DNA of 59,552 bases from Multifurca ochricompacta. Taxonomy: Eukaryota > Basidiomycota > Agaricomycetes > Russulales > Russulaceae. Below are positions 10,191 through 20,412 of the stretch, in pieces (the stretch's first letter is position 1; each line of letters opens with the position of its first letter). The stretch lies in the NCBI GenBank assembly GCA_022496185.1, contig WTXG01000220.1:1-59552 (forward strand), written 5' to 3'. A program made the translations under genes and the position numbers. Under the pieces are notes generated by a model. That model was not told the origin of the DNA. It ran no database searches and saw nothing but the letters and a program-made list of their open reading frames with translations.

Positions 10191-10646
10191 TCCCAGCATC
10201 TCTGTACTGATGTGTGCCGACGTGTGCATTCTTAAGCCTACCTTCCTAGATAGGAAGGCAATGCATGGTCTGATCGGTGTGCCCCACACTTTGCATTTTT
10301 TTGCATTTTTTCACGTTTTTTTGCATTTCTATAGATATTGTAACTGATTCTTGTTTTATTTTGGATCGGATGCATGATCTGACTTGAAACTTTGTGGGAT
10401 TGTAGTAATATATATATTCTTTCTGTGTATGCAAGATGAAGATCTCTGGCTGCCTCAAACCTTACAAGTAAACCTACAAGTATACCCACAAGTACTTGGA
10501 TCCATGTGAGTATAGGACTTGTGGCTCCGGGTGATCCATGGGAACATACTTGTGCAGATCCAAGTATGGGATTATCTAATCTAAATACCTGCAAGTTCGG
10601 ATCCGGGTAACTCATGAGTGCACTTGTGCTAGGCCCTAGATAAACA

Positions 10647-10855
10647 TGATCACATGACCCAAATCAACCACTTTGTGATCAGATTTCTATTGATTTTGAT
10701 GATTGCTATTGCACTTGTATGTGCTGTTGAAAGCCACAGCCTGAGCTTGCAGCTTTGGCTTTTAGTTTCTCTGAGCCAGGCCAAAGCCCTTGCTGGGCCA
10801 TCACAATGGCCTGGCTTGGCCTGGCTTCTGGCTTTGAGCCAGGCCAGGCACATCA
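10647..10855. other. GC-rich hairpin-bearing spacer
   Basis: No gene is seen. A perfect 10-bp stem with a 10-nt loop is present (TGGCCTGGCT 10817-10826 with AGCCAGGCCA 10837-10846) within a run of imperfect GGCCTGGCTT repeats. Confidence 0.5.
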
Positions 10856-11139
10856 CTATCTATAATGTATATAAGGCCCACTTAGATAGCCCTGTATGCC
10901 TTAGACTTGACTTCTTAATCAACTTGGTGCATTACCTTCTGGGTGATCTCTAAGACCTGACCCTTGAATCGTCTCAGTGCTTCTGGCACTTCTCTGCTCA
11001 CCAGTACTAAGGGATTAGCTCCTTGGTATTGACTCATCATTCACCTCCATACACTTGTAACACAGTGTACAACAGACTTTGTAGTTCCACTACACAACTT
11101 AGTCACATGTTGTGCTGAATGCCCACACCAGGTGTTACA
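10856..11139 (+). repeat. LTR-B fragment (3' half)
   Basis: From the TATA region (TATATAAGGCCC near 10868) to the terminus GTGTTACA at 11139 this matches the 593-bp Gypsy-2 LTR, including AGACTTGACTTCTTAAT. The 5' half is missing or too degraded to recognise. Confidence 0.75.
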
Positions 11140-11238
11140 ATGATCATAATGTAGCCAACAATTATCTGGACTTGGTGCAGGATGATGACAGTACAAGTTG
11201 TTTCTAGCCAGGTCTGCTAGAACCAGAAGAGGGGGTGA
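11140..11238 (+). mobile_element. Gypsy-A 3' internal remnant with polypurine tract
   Basis: About 100 bp match the 3' internal end of Gypsy-1 (the end of ORF3, encoding DYVDLVQDDDG-like codons, then GAAGAGGGGGTGA). The purine run directly precedes the LTR at 11239, so that LTR is a 3' LTR and not a solo LTR. Confidence 0.7.
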
Positions 11239-11270
11239 TGTTATGACCTTTGCCAAGTGACCCCATTTTC

Positions 11271-11467
11271 TGTTGAAAGAGAACAGTCAGCCACACTAGT
11301 GGCACAACAATGGGAGCCAGAACAATGGGGCAAGCACATACACAAAAGATTGTGTTGTGGATGTGGATGTTAGAACATACATAAATATGACCTAGCTAGG
11401 ATAGTTTCTACCTACTTAGTTCTTTTCCCATACAGAAATACAGCCTATAGCCTTTCATTTTCCTACA
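11271..11467 (-). mobile_element. 197-bp TG...CA element, copy 1
   Basis: Flanked by a perfect TSD TTTTC (11266-11270 and 11468-11472). Reverse complement of 11657-11853 with few differences. It has LTR-like TG/CA ends but no coding sequence, so it is probably a tiny solo LTR or a TRIM/SMART-type element. Confidence 0.8.
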
Positions 11468-11656
11468 TTTTCTTCACCCTTCCTAACAAGAACCCTTCTC
11501 TACTGCCTACTCTCCACTTCTTGATTATGTCTCCATCCTGGGACCCATCATGTGCATTACTCCCATCCCCGTGACCTACTTTACATTTGTTGACTCAATG
11601 CTTGCTTATGTTTACTTCCTTATTGTCTTATCTTCTTATCTTTAAGACCAGACACT

Positions 11657-11853
11657 TGTAGGAGAATGAAAGGCTTTAGACTGTATTTCTGTATAGGAAA
11701 AGAACTAAGTAGTTAGAAACTATCCTAGCTAGGTCATATTTATGTATGTTCTAATGTCCACATCCACAACACAATCTTTTGTGTATGCGCTTGCCCCATT
11801 GTTCTGGCTCCCATTGTTGTGCCACTAGTGTGGCTGACTGTTCTCTTTCAACA
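11657..11853 (+). mobile_element. 197-bp TG...CA element, copy 2
   Basis: Flanked by a perfect TSD ACACT (11652-11656 and 11854-11858). Same length as copy 1 and in opposite orientation. Both are independent insertions into one LTR-A and together make a 197-bp inverted repeat with a 189-bp spacer. Confidence 0.8.
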
Positions 11854-12294
11854 ACACTTACTTAATTCCCTATCAGAAGCTAGGATGTATGCCATCCACT
11901 TTTGGATCTTTGGGCCCACTTGACTCCATTATCCTTATCTCTTAGACACCCACTAGATTATGTATATAAGTCTGCTGTAGCTATGCTGTAGACCTCAGAC
12001 TTGACTTATTGAATACATCAGTGTTTGTCTTTTGGACAAGTCCCTTGGAACTCAGTATCATTTGTCTCAGTGCTTTTGGCACTTCTCTGCTCAACATTGT
12101 CTTAGGGTACAGCCCCTTCAACTTTGACTCATCCCCACAAAACTCCAAGAGGTCCTATTGACCTCTTATCTGATTATGAACAAACACTGTCACACAAGTT
12201 GTGTGGAACATCCCACACCAGATGTAACAGATCAGGAGGTCTCTAGGGTGTCAGTTCATGACACAGGCTGTAGCAGGGGGTGTAACACAGGATG

Positions 12295-12792
12295 TGTTAT
12301 GAACCCTGCTGTGTTGTCTTATTTCTTTTCTTCTCACGTGACCCGTTGTTTGACCATGCTTGTCCCTTGTTGACCGTGTTTATGTCTTCTTTTGTGCTTG
12401 TTTGTTTCTTATCTCTGACTCATGTCATGCTTATCTATGACTCATACATTATGCAAGAACTCTTACATATTTTCCCACCAGAATCACGACTATACCAGAT
12501 CCATCTACATATATTCTCATCTGGCCCACCTTGACCCCATTCCCTTCTGGGTTCTATTACAACTTTGTTGATACACCTAGTACAATACTCCAATTTAGAC
12601 TCCGACTCTATTATGTATATAAGGCCTGCTTAGATAGCCCTGTATGCCTCAGACTTGACTTCTTAATTGACTTGGTGCATTACCTTCTGGGTGATCTCTA
12701 AGACCCAACCTCTGAATCATCTCAGTGCTTCTGGCACTTTTCCACTCACCAGTACTAAGGGATTAGCTCCTTGGTATTGACTTCTCACCCGA
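12295..12792 (+). repeat. Gypsy-2 5' LTR (LTR-B), left piece
   Basis: 498 bp of a 593-bp LTR starting TGTTATGAACCC. TATATAAG lies at 12616-12623, and AGACTTGACTT (12651-12661) sits 35 bp downstream at the expected transcript start. Gypsy-1 interrupts it at CCCGA, and the LTR resumes at 20292. Confidence 0.9.
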
Positions 12793-13388
12793 TGTTACGT
12801 CTGGTGTGGGACGTTCTGCATGACATGTGCGACAGCGTTGGTCAGGGATTTCAGATAGGAAGCCAATAAGACTTCCTGGAGTTTAAGGGAATGAGTCAAA
12901 GTCAAAGGGGCTGCTCCCAATGATGATGTTAAGTGGAAAAGTACCCAAAGTACTGAGACAGATGAGTCAGAGGTTCCAAAGGGAAGTCCAGAAGACAAAC
13001 ACCGATGTATTCAATAAGTCAAGTCTGAGGTCTACAAGGTAGCTACAGTGGACTTATATATGTAACTCAGCGGGCGTCTACAAGATAAAAGTACAGAGTC
13101 AAGTGGGCCCAAATATCCAAAAGCAAAGGGCATAAAGCCTGGCTTCTGATAGGGAACTAAGTAAGTGTCTGGTCATAAGATAAGAAGATAAGATGATAAG
13201 ATGATAAGAGAGATAAGCATAAGCAAACAGTATGTATACAAGTCCAAACAACAGTCATGGGGATGGGAGCAGTGCATGTGAGGGGTCCCAGGAGGGAGAC
13301 ATAATAAGGAAGTGTAACGTTGGTGGGCAAGTGGGATCTCTGTTGGGGAGGGTAAAGAAAATAGGGCTACTGGGCCCTGTTTGTAACA
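12793..13388 (-). repeat. Gypsy-1 3' LTR (LTR-A)
   Basis: 596 bp, aligns without gaps to 19696-20291. On the minus strand the internal region ends in a purine/G-rich tract (GAATGGGGGGTGA) directly before this LTR. Confidence 0.95.
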
Positions 13389-13419
13389 TCACCCCCCATT
13401 CTGGCTCGAGCTGACCCAG

Positions 13420-14316
13420 CTAGAAACACGCACCATCATCATCCTGGACCAAGTCCACATAATCGTCTGCCAGGTTCCGATCTTCTATGGTATAAGTTTC
13501 ATCTGCTGCGCATTGGTGTGTGCACAGGAAACCATATGGGCCATGTCACCCACACTGGCGACACAGGTTGTAGACAGGGCAGTCGAGTTCACAATGTCCC
13601 ACATTGTGTCGCAGACATTTTCCGCACCAGCCCGAGGGATTGACGATGGTGGGAGCGACACCCAGACGTTGGAAAATACAAAACTGGCTCCAATGTAGGT
13701 TACTTCTGCAGTGACAACACCATTTGTGGTTGAGAGGGCAGTTCCAGCTGATGTGATACTTGCTGTCACATCGCCAGCAAGTCTCCCTGTGGGGGTTTTT
13801 GTGCATACATGGCATCTCAAACCGATTCGGCAGCAGTTGTGGTGCCGCCCCTAATGATTGTGGGGGAAGGGGTCGTGCATAGGTGTCTGCGTACCTCTCA
13901 GCAATTGTCTGATATGCATCCCCCTTCTCCAGCCTTTTCTGAATCTCTGTCAACTCCTGCTCCACTTGGAACATCCCCCTTGTAAGCCTTGTCATCTGCT
14001 TTGCGTATTCTTTGTACTGGGTATTGAGCATGGTGCGAAGCGTCAGGGTTTTCCGCAGTCTCATTACTTTGGCCTTGAGACGCAGGAGCCGCATGTTGTT
14101 TAACACCTCATCAATTGCAAATGCTCGGGGATCGTCAGCTGCAAGGTGTCCCAACTGTTCGTCACTCATCGTGTGGTGAAGACGGCCTGTGTACTGTTCC
14201 TCCAAATAAACTGGGGCCCCATAGACAGGCCCATCCTTTTTCATACACCCTGTGACATCCATCCCTCCGTTGGTGTAAAATATATACTTAGCTATAACCT
14301 TTTCCCCGTTGGCCAT
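13420..14316 (-). pseudogene. Gypsy-1 ORF3: coiled-coil, triple zinc-knuckle module
   Basis: A 298-codon frame from the ATG at 14316 to TAG at 13422-13420, with one in-frame TGA (13548-13546). Residues ~75-150 are highly charged and heptad-like (coiled coil). The C-terminal third holds CWRC-4-H-4-C, CCHC-4-H-4-C and CGKC-6-H-4-C motifs, all zinc-knuckle type, then CRQC. It lies 3' of the chromodomain, where retroviruses have env, but no signal peptide or membrane segment is seen. Gypsy-2 has a homologue of nearly the same length (34384-35277). I do not recognise the family; nucleic-acid binding is inferred from the knuckles. Confidence 0.75.
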
Positions 14317-14683
14317 GGTGATCTCAAGGGGAAATACATGGAGGAATTCGGGTTATTGGCAAAGAAAGGGAACTCGGGGATGTCGTCATCTTGTTCCATG
14401 TCGAGGAGGTCATTGGGGTGGGGTTCTTTGGAATGGGTGAAATCATCATTGGGGTTGGGTGACTGGTTCTTGACTCATTCTTCAGCAGCCTCGTAATCAA
14501 TAGGGGAGGAAGGACAGGTAGAGGGGTGAGCGGAAGGAAAAGCCTCTACAACCACAGTGGTGGCGGCAAAGGCGTCGATGGCAGCAGAGGCAGCAATGAA
14601 AGAGGAAGACATATCAGTTATGGTTAGGACGTTGCTGGTGAAGCGTTGTTCTGGGGAAAAGAAGTCGGGGGTCTGTCCTCCTT

Positions 14684-16189
14684 TTAACTGTTTCTGGGCA
14701 CTTGGGGATGTTGTAAGTGGAACTCCATGATCAGGTCCAGGGCAAAGATATTCCCAGCTGGTTCCCACAAATTGTCAGAGTCTGGGAAACCCTTCCACTT
14801 GATCAGGTAATGCAGCTTGCGCCCTCGGCCTCGATAGGCAGAGTTTACAATCTGCTCCACTTCCCATTCTGCTTCTCTGTTGATTAACTCTGGTGGGGGT
14901 CTTGGGAAGTTTTCCCCATGAATGGACGTTTCTTTATATGGTGTGAGAAGCTTGGCATGGAAGACTGGGTGAATCTTCCATGTGGGAGGGAGGTCAAGCT
15001 CATATGACACGTCTGATAACTTCCTCGTGATTCTGAAAGGTCCGTGATGTTGGGGTGCCAATTTAGCTGTGGGGTGTGACATATGGATGTGCTTCCCTTC
15101 CAGCCAAACCTGTTTGTTGACTTGATAAGGTGTGAATTTCGAGGGTTTGTCCAATAGGGTCTGTTGCGCCTTCAGCAAGTTTTCATTGGCAGATTTCCGG
15201 ACTTTGTCCCATTGGTCAAGTTGCTGTGAGGTCGTGGGAACGTTCATAGGCTTATCGGTCCACGTGGTGCGTGGCACCCAGCCCATGATAAGAGAAAATG
15301 GAGGGGTCTTTGTTGTGCCATTAGGCCAGGAGTTGTGTGCGAATTCCGCTGTTGCCAGCCAATCTGCCCAATCGTCCTGTCATCCGTTACACCAGAATCA
15401 GAGGTATTGCTCCAGCCACTGATTGGTGCGTTCCGACTGTCCATTGGTCTGGGGGTGATAGGCTGTCGAGATATTTTGCTTTATGTCCAGGGTTTTGCAC
15501 AATGCTCTGGTGAATGTTGAAGTGAAGTGTGGATCTCGGTCAGAGATGACCTTGTTTGGGAGGCCATAATGTCAGTAGACATGGTCAAGATAGAGTTTGG
15601 CTACTCCTTCAGCTGTGATAGATTCCTTGCATGGTATGAAGAGTGCTGCCTTGGAGTAGTTGTGATCTGTGATGGTCAGAATGGAGTCAAAGCCTTTGGA
15701 GTTGGGTAATTTGACTATAAAATCCATGGCGATTGTCTGGAATGGCAGAGAAGTGGTGGGGGTGATGGGGAACAGTGCCAGTGGGTGCAGGTGCATATTC
15801 ACTTTGTTGGCCTGGCAGTCTGCGCATCCTTTCACATAATCTTCGATGTCCTTTTTCATGTTTGGCCACCAGTAATCACATTTGGCCAAGGCATAGGTAT
15901 TGGCAATGCCAGGGTGTCCTGCAGAGGGGAGGTCATGGTGAAAATGGATCACCCCCCTCTTAATGTTGTCGCCACTGGTGACAACGAGTCGATCCCCATC
16001 CTTCCACCAAAGGCCATTAACTTCTTTCAGATTATGTGCGTCAGCCCACAAGTGACATAGTTCTGGGTTCATGTTCTGTGAGACTTGTGCCCACAGGTCC
16101 ATATCATGGAGGCTGACTACAGCTGTCTTTGTGAACACCTCTTCTGGGAGGATGGTTACGTTGTCATTGTTGTCTTCCCCTGTGTACAT
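14684..16189 (-). pseudogene. Gypsy-1 integrase with C-terminal chromodomain, broken
   Basis: The zinc-binding HHCC region ends ...DYWWPNMKKD, CADCQANK near 15850. The core starts at MDFIVKLP near 15725, and the second aspartate falls in the ISDRDP-type motif near 15520. TGA codons interrupt at 15574-15572 and about 15400. The 14684-15286 part includes the integrase C-terminal fold and a chromodomain (WEVEQIV, then LIKWKGFPDSDNLWEP), which places the element among chromoviruses. A TAA at 14686 follows. Gypsy-2 suggests this was once continuous with ORF3 and that a small indel created the break. Confidence 0.88.
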
Positions 16190-16194
16190 GTCTG

Positions 16195-18106
16195 GCCTTC
16201 ATGACAGTGCATCTGCTCACGCATTCTGACTTCCTGCAATGTGCTTTAGGGTGAAGTCATATTCCTCAAGCTCTAGGATTTCTCATGCTACATGTCGACT
16301 GATTTTGTGGGGTTCTTTCCAGTATAATAAATTGGAATGATCAGTATAGATGATGGTTTTGTGAGGATTCCCTGCAAGATATGGTCGCCAATGTCACAAT
16401 GCCTTGACTATGGCTAAAAGTTCCCAGTCCCAAATGTCATAATTTCGCTCAGCGGATGAAAAGGTTTCTGAGTAATATGCCACTGGGTGAAGTACTTGTA
16501 AACTGTCTCTTTGATACAGTACTGCTCCATTTGTGAAATGGGAGGCGTCCACTTCTAGCTCGAAGGGGTGATGTAGGTCAGGTTGGGTGAGTACTGGCTC
16601 TGAGCCAACTAGGTCTCTGATCTGCTCAAATGCTCGTTGTTGTTCAGCATTCCAGTGCCATGGCACATCCTTTTTCAAAAGGTCATTTAAAGGTCGTGCA
16701 ATGCCTGAAAACCCCTTGACGAAACATCGGTAAAAGTTACAGAACCCAATAAAGGATCGGACATCTTTGATGCAAGTTGGCATAGGCCATTCCCAGATTC
16801 CTTGTACCTTTACAGGGTCCATACGCACTTGCCCTCCTTCCAGGATAACTCCTAGGCATTCGACGCTCCACTGTTCAAAGGAGCACTTTGCAGGTTTGAG
16901 GTACAGATCATGTTCGTGTAATATATCAAGCACCTGATGTACTCGCTCTCGATGGTGGTTTAAATCATTGGTGGTGGCAACCAGGATGTCATCCATGTAG
17001 ATTACCACTTCACCAGTAAGGATGAGGTCTCGAAAGATATGATTCATCATGGATTGGAACGTCACTGGCGAGTTTGTAAGTCCAAAGAACATGACATTTG
17101 GTTCGAACAATCCTTGGTTTGTCTTAAATGCCGCTTTGCACTGGTCGCCTTCTTTGATCCTAATGTTGTTGTAACCCCAACGTACATCCATTTTTGAAAA
17201 GAGGGACTTATCCCTCATGGTGTCGATGAGTTCAGAAATGAGAGGCAGGGGATAGGCGTTTTTTACAGTGTACATGTTGATCTTCTGGTAGTCCTGGACT
17301 GGTCGTAGCTTGCCGTCCTTCTTCTTGATGAAGAAGAAGGGTGAGGCATATTGTGACTTGGATGGGCGAATGTATCCCTTGGCTAGGTGCTCTTCCAGGA
17401 ATTCAGTGAGTGCCACTTGCTCGGATTGGGACAATGGATAGATTTTGCAATCTATGGCTGCTGGCGTATCAGGGAGAAGGTCAATGGCATGATCCCATGG
17501 TCGCTTTGGGGGGAAGCGATGTGACTCCTCCTCAGAGAATACCCTCCAATGTCACTGATAAACGCTTGGCACTACGTCCTGGTAAGTTTTTTCAGCCTGC
17601 CCCTGCACTGCCTTCTGGGCTAATTCTGATGCTTTAGTGACATAACAACGACCAGGGTCGTCTTCTTCCTTGGTACCAATGGCCCTTACTACTGGATGCC
17701 TGATCACATAATCGTAACCCAATGATGTGATAATGGTTGGGTAGGATTCCTTGTCCATGGTTGCATCAGCCCAGTTTATTTTTGGTTCAAAAGCAGTGAG
17801 CCATGGATATCCCAAAATAAGATCTTCATCTCCTAGATCCGTAGCTAAGAAGCAAATGACCTTCGTTATCTCTCCGACCTGGACGTTTAGGTCCACATAG
17901 TGGGTGATCTTTCCAGCACAATTGGCTGTTCCATCAATGTTCCAGATGTTCTTTTCCTGGGGAAGTGCCAGTCTTCCCAGACCCATCATTCTAATTAGTC
18001 ATGGGTGAATGAAGTTATCAGTGGCTCCAGAGTCCACTAAAATGTCTCAGTTGGCCATCCTCTGTGTAGTTTCAAAATGGACTGGTATTTTTAATGATTT
18101 GAATCG
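16195..18106 (-). pseudogene. Gypsy-1 protease, reverse transcriptase, RNase H, broken
   Basis: Aspartic protease: DSGATD on the minus strand near 18035, continuing in the open frame 17989-17552. Reverse transcriptase: open from 17434, with SPFFFIKKKDGKLRPV, FGLTNSPVTFQ and the catalytic YMDDIL near 17000. RNase H: ELEVDASHFTNGA near 16560-16520. In-frame stops at 17554, 16396 and two or more sites to 16200 are all TGA. At most of these positions Gypsy-2 or the family has CGA/CGN arginine codons or their CpG derivatives. Confidence 0.9.
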
Positions 18107-18107
18107 A

Positions 18108-19675
18108 CTAGCATACACAGAGGTGACATGGAGTGCTTGTGCCCAGGCTGATGGGTTTGAGCCTAACAAAAATCCTTTTTGCAAATGCCTTTTCTACCAA
18201 GATGGCATGCACTTCCTCGCTCTCTTTCATCATGTTAGCCCATATATCCTGAGCTTTCTCCTCCTTTGTCCTCTTGTCCACAGCAGGTGGGTTATTTTGA
18301 ATGGGTCCTTCTGTCGTGACGGTTGCTGTAGTGGCACGTGCCCCCTTCTTAGGACAATCTCGAGACATATGTCCTAATGCTCTACAGCGGAAGCATCGCC
18401 CTTCCTTCATTAGTGTCTGTCGTTCATCCTCCGTAAGTGCTGCCCAAGCTCGGGCCCAGTCTGCAGAGGTATCCATAGCATTTGGATCCCTTTGGGTATG
18501 CTGGGCAGGTTTTACTCCGAAGGTGGACTTCCACTGGTCTCAGGTTTTTCCTTTTTTGGTGTCAACTCCAAATCGTGTTTGGAAGTCCAGATAATCTTGT
18601 TGCTGCCACTGGGCAGCATCGACCCAACTGTCCCAGTCATGAGGGTGATGGAACTGTATGATATTTTTGACTAGCGGGTTAGGTAGTCCTTGTGAGAAGA
18701 GGTCTAATGTAGCCTCTTCGTCTGTGTCGTAACTGGCTCTATTGGCCAGGCTTCTGAACTTGGCAACATATGCATCTAGCTTGCCTTTCTCCATTTGGAG
18801 GGATTTCAATTCTCAGGCTGCCTTCTGCTTGGCCTGCCCATCTGTGAAGGCGTCTTTGAACCTGTCAGCAATGGTCTCCCAAAGACCCTCACTGGTGGTG
18901 CAACATCTGCTTTCAACCTGCTCGTTCAACCATTCCAACTGCTCCATGGTCCAGTCATCTACTGCATCCCCTCGAATCAAGGAAAGGAACAGATTGGCAT
19001 GTTGGAATGGGTTGACAATCTGTGGAACATCGTGATTGAAGTTCTTAAAGGTTGTGAACTCCAACATGAACTTCTTGCTCTGCAAGCGGTCCCCTGTAAA
19101 CATTTGAGGTAGCACTCCTGACAGTCGTCCCGATGGAGGGGGAATGTTGGGTGGTGCCACCGCAGGGGCTGGTGGGGCAGGATCTGGGAGTTGAGTGGCA
19201 ATGGTAGACATGGGTTGATGGGATGGGGTGATCATTCGTGTGGATTGTATCGATATTTGTGGAGTTGTCAAAGCAGGGGCTCTGATCATGACAACTGCCG
19301 GTGCAACCAGAGACGTAGACACTGCTAATGCTGGTGCTTCTTCTTCACTGGGTTCTTCTACGTACTCCTCTGGTTCAGAGTCCGTGACAATAGCCGGAGG
19401 GTTTTCTCTCCATGGGCCTAGTCCAAATTCAGGTGGGGCAGGTCCTGTAGTGACCCAAGAGTGTCAGCTATCCGAATATCGGATGCAGTACCAAACTCTT
19501 TTCTCGTCGTTGTATTCTACTGGTTGGTATCTTCCGTCATGATAGACATAGTATCCAAACTTGGTTTCAAAGTCTTTCCAGGTGGCAGAGCCAAGTACTT
19601 GCTGTGAAAGATTATTCTCGTCTCTGTGTTCAATGAGTTCTTCTCAGAAGAGGGTCTGGCTGCAGCTGGAAGCCA
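18108..19675 (-). pseudogene. Gypsy-1 gag, broken
   Basis: Capsid-like region with FKNFNHDVPQIVNPFQ and LDLFSQGLPNPLVKN (about 19050-18650), and a CCHC knuckle CFRCRALGHMSRDC near 18395. TGA codons lie at 18815-18813 and 18542-18540. The start codon seen in Gypsy-2 (20413) is mutated here. A one-base difference in an A run near 18175 separates gag from the protease frame. Confidence 0.85.
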
Positions 19676-19682
19676 CTGTGAG

Positions 19683-19693
19683 AGACTCAACTT
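19683..19693 (-). promoter_or_regulatory. Gypsy-1 self-priming site
   Basis: AAGTTGAGTCT starts three bases inside the internal region. It can pair along all 11 nt with AGACTTGACTT (19929-19919, minus strand) at the predicted start of the element's own RNA, using two G-U pairs. Tf1/sushi-type chromoviruses prime this way. Confidence 0.65.
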
Positions 19694-19695
19694 GA

Positions 19696-20291
19696 TGTTA
19701 CGTCCAGTGTGGGACATTCTGCACGATGTGTGTGACAGCATTGGTCAGGGATTTCAGATAGGAAGCCAATAAGACTTCCTGGAGTTTAAGGGAACGAGTC
19801 AAAGTCAAAGGGGCTGCTCCCAATGATGATGTTAAGTGGAAAAGTACCCAAAGTACTGAGACAGATGAGTCAGAGGTTCCAAAGGGAAGTCCAGAAGACA
19901 AACACCGATGTATTCAATAAGTCAAGTCTGAGGTCTACAAGGTAGCTACAGTGGACTTATATATGTAACTCAGCGGGCGTCTACAAGATAAAAGTACAGA
20001 GTCAAGTGGGCCCAAATATCCAAAAGCAAAGGGTGTAAAGCCTGGCTTCTGATAGGGAACTAAGTAAGTGTCTGGTCATAAGATAAGAAGATAAGATGAT
20101 AAGATGATAAGAGAGATAAGCATAAGCAAACAGTATGTATACAAGTCCAAACAACAGTCACAGGGATGGGAGCAGTGCATGTGAGGGGTCCCAGGAGGGA
20201 GACGTAATAAGGAAGTGTAACATCGGTGGGCGAGTGGGATCTCTGTTGGGGAGGGTAAAGAAAATAGGGCTACTGGGCCCTGTTTGTAACA
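19696..20291 (-). repeat. Gypsy-1 5' LTR (LTR-A)
   Basis: 596 bp. TATATAAG on the minus strand at 19963-19956; the putative transcript start AGACTTGACTT at 19929-19919 is 34 bp downstream, as in Gypsy-2. Confidence 0.95.
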
Positions 20292-20391
20292 CCCAACCTC
20301 TGTGTACTTGAAAGACAGTACACACTTGACTTCATAGTTTTGCTACACAACTTGCCACACATCGTGCTGAACACCCGCACCAGGCATTACA
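20292..20391 (+). repeat. Gypsy-2 5' LTR (LTR-B), right piece
   Basis: Resumes the LTR interrupted at 12792. 498 + 100 minus the 5-bp TSD gives 593 bp, exactly the length of 23249-23841 and 35309-35901. Confidence 0.92.
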
Positions 20392-20393
20392 TT

Positions 20394-20404
20394 AAGTCAA
20401 GTCT
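20394..20404 (+). promoter_or_regulatory. Gypsy-2 self-priming site
   Basis: AAGTCAAGTCT is a perfect 11-nt complement of AGACTTGACTT at 12651-12661 in its own LTR, 35 bp after the TATA box. No match to a tRNA 3' end (TGG...) is present at the LTR junction. Confidence 0.7.
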
Positions 20405-20412
20405 CCCCCATC

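Larger units (their letters stand above)
9395..10638. mobile_element. hAT-like non-autonomous element with internal minisatellite
   Basis: 1244 bp flanked by a perfect 8-bp TSD GATAAACA (9387-9394 and 10639-10646), the length typical of hAT elements. The terminal inverted repeats begin TAGGGC and match at 15 of 17 positions (mismatches at positions 7 and 14). Subterminal regions (9400-9560 and 10460-10630) repeat GGATCCGGGT and ACTCATGAGT motifs in both orientations. It has no transposase. It carries a tRNA-like sequence and a 56-bp minisatellite. Confidence 0.75.
11239..12229 (+). repeat. LTR-A (3' LTR remnant) split by two 197-bp insertions
   Basis: Starts TGTTATGACC after a polypurine tract and ends GATGTAACA. 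Outside the two insertions (plus their TSDs) it aligns with the Gypsy-1 LTR, with TATATAAGTC near 11965 and CAGACTTGACTTATTG near 11998. The flanks (GGTGA and GATCA) do not match, as expected for one end of a truncated element. Confidence 0.8.
12793..20291 (-). mobile_element. Gypsy-1, Ty3/gypsy chromovirus, complete but inactivated
   Basis: 7499 bp, minus strand, two 596-bp LTRs, inserted in the Gypsy-2 5' LTR with TSD CCCGA (12788-12792) and CCCAA (20292-20296), a CpG-type difference. The order on the minus strand is gag, protease, RT, RNase H, integrase, chromodomain, ORF3. The 17 mismatches between the LTRs fall at 13 CpG positions. Many TGA codons and a few frameshifts inactivate it. Confidence 0.95.

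Noticed and set aside
13420..14316. ORF3 as an envelope gene (retrovirus-like).
   Set aside because: No signal peptide, transmembrane segment or glycoprotein-like pattern; zinc knuckles point to nucleic-acid binding.
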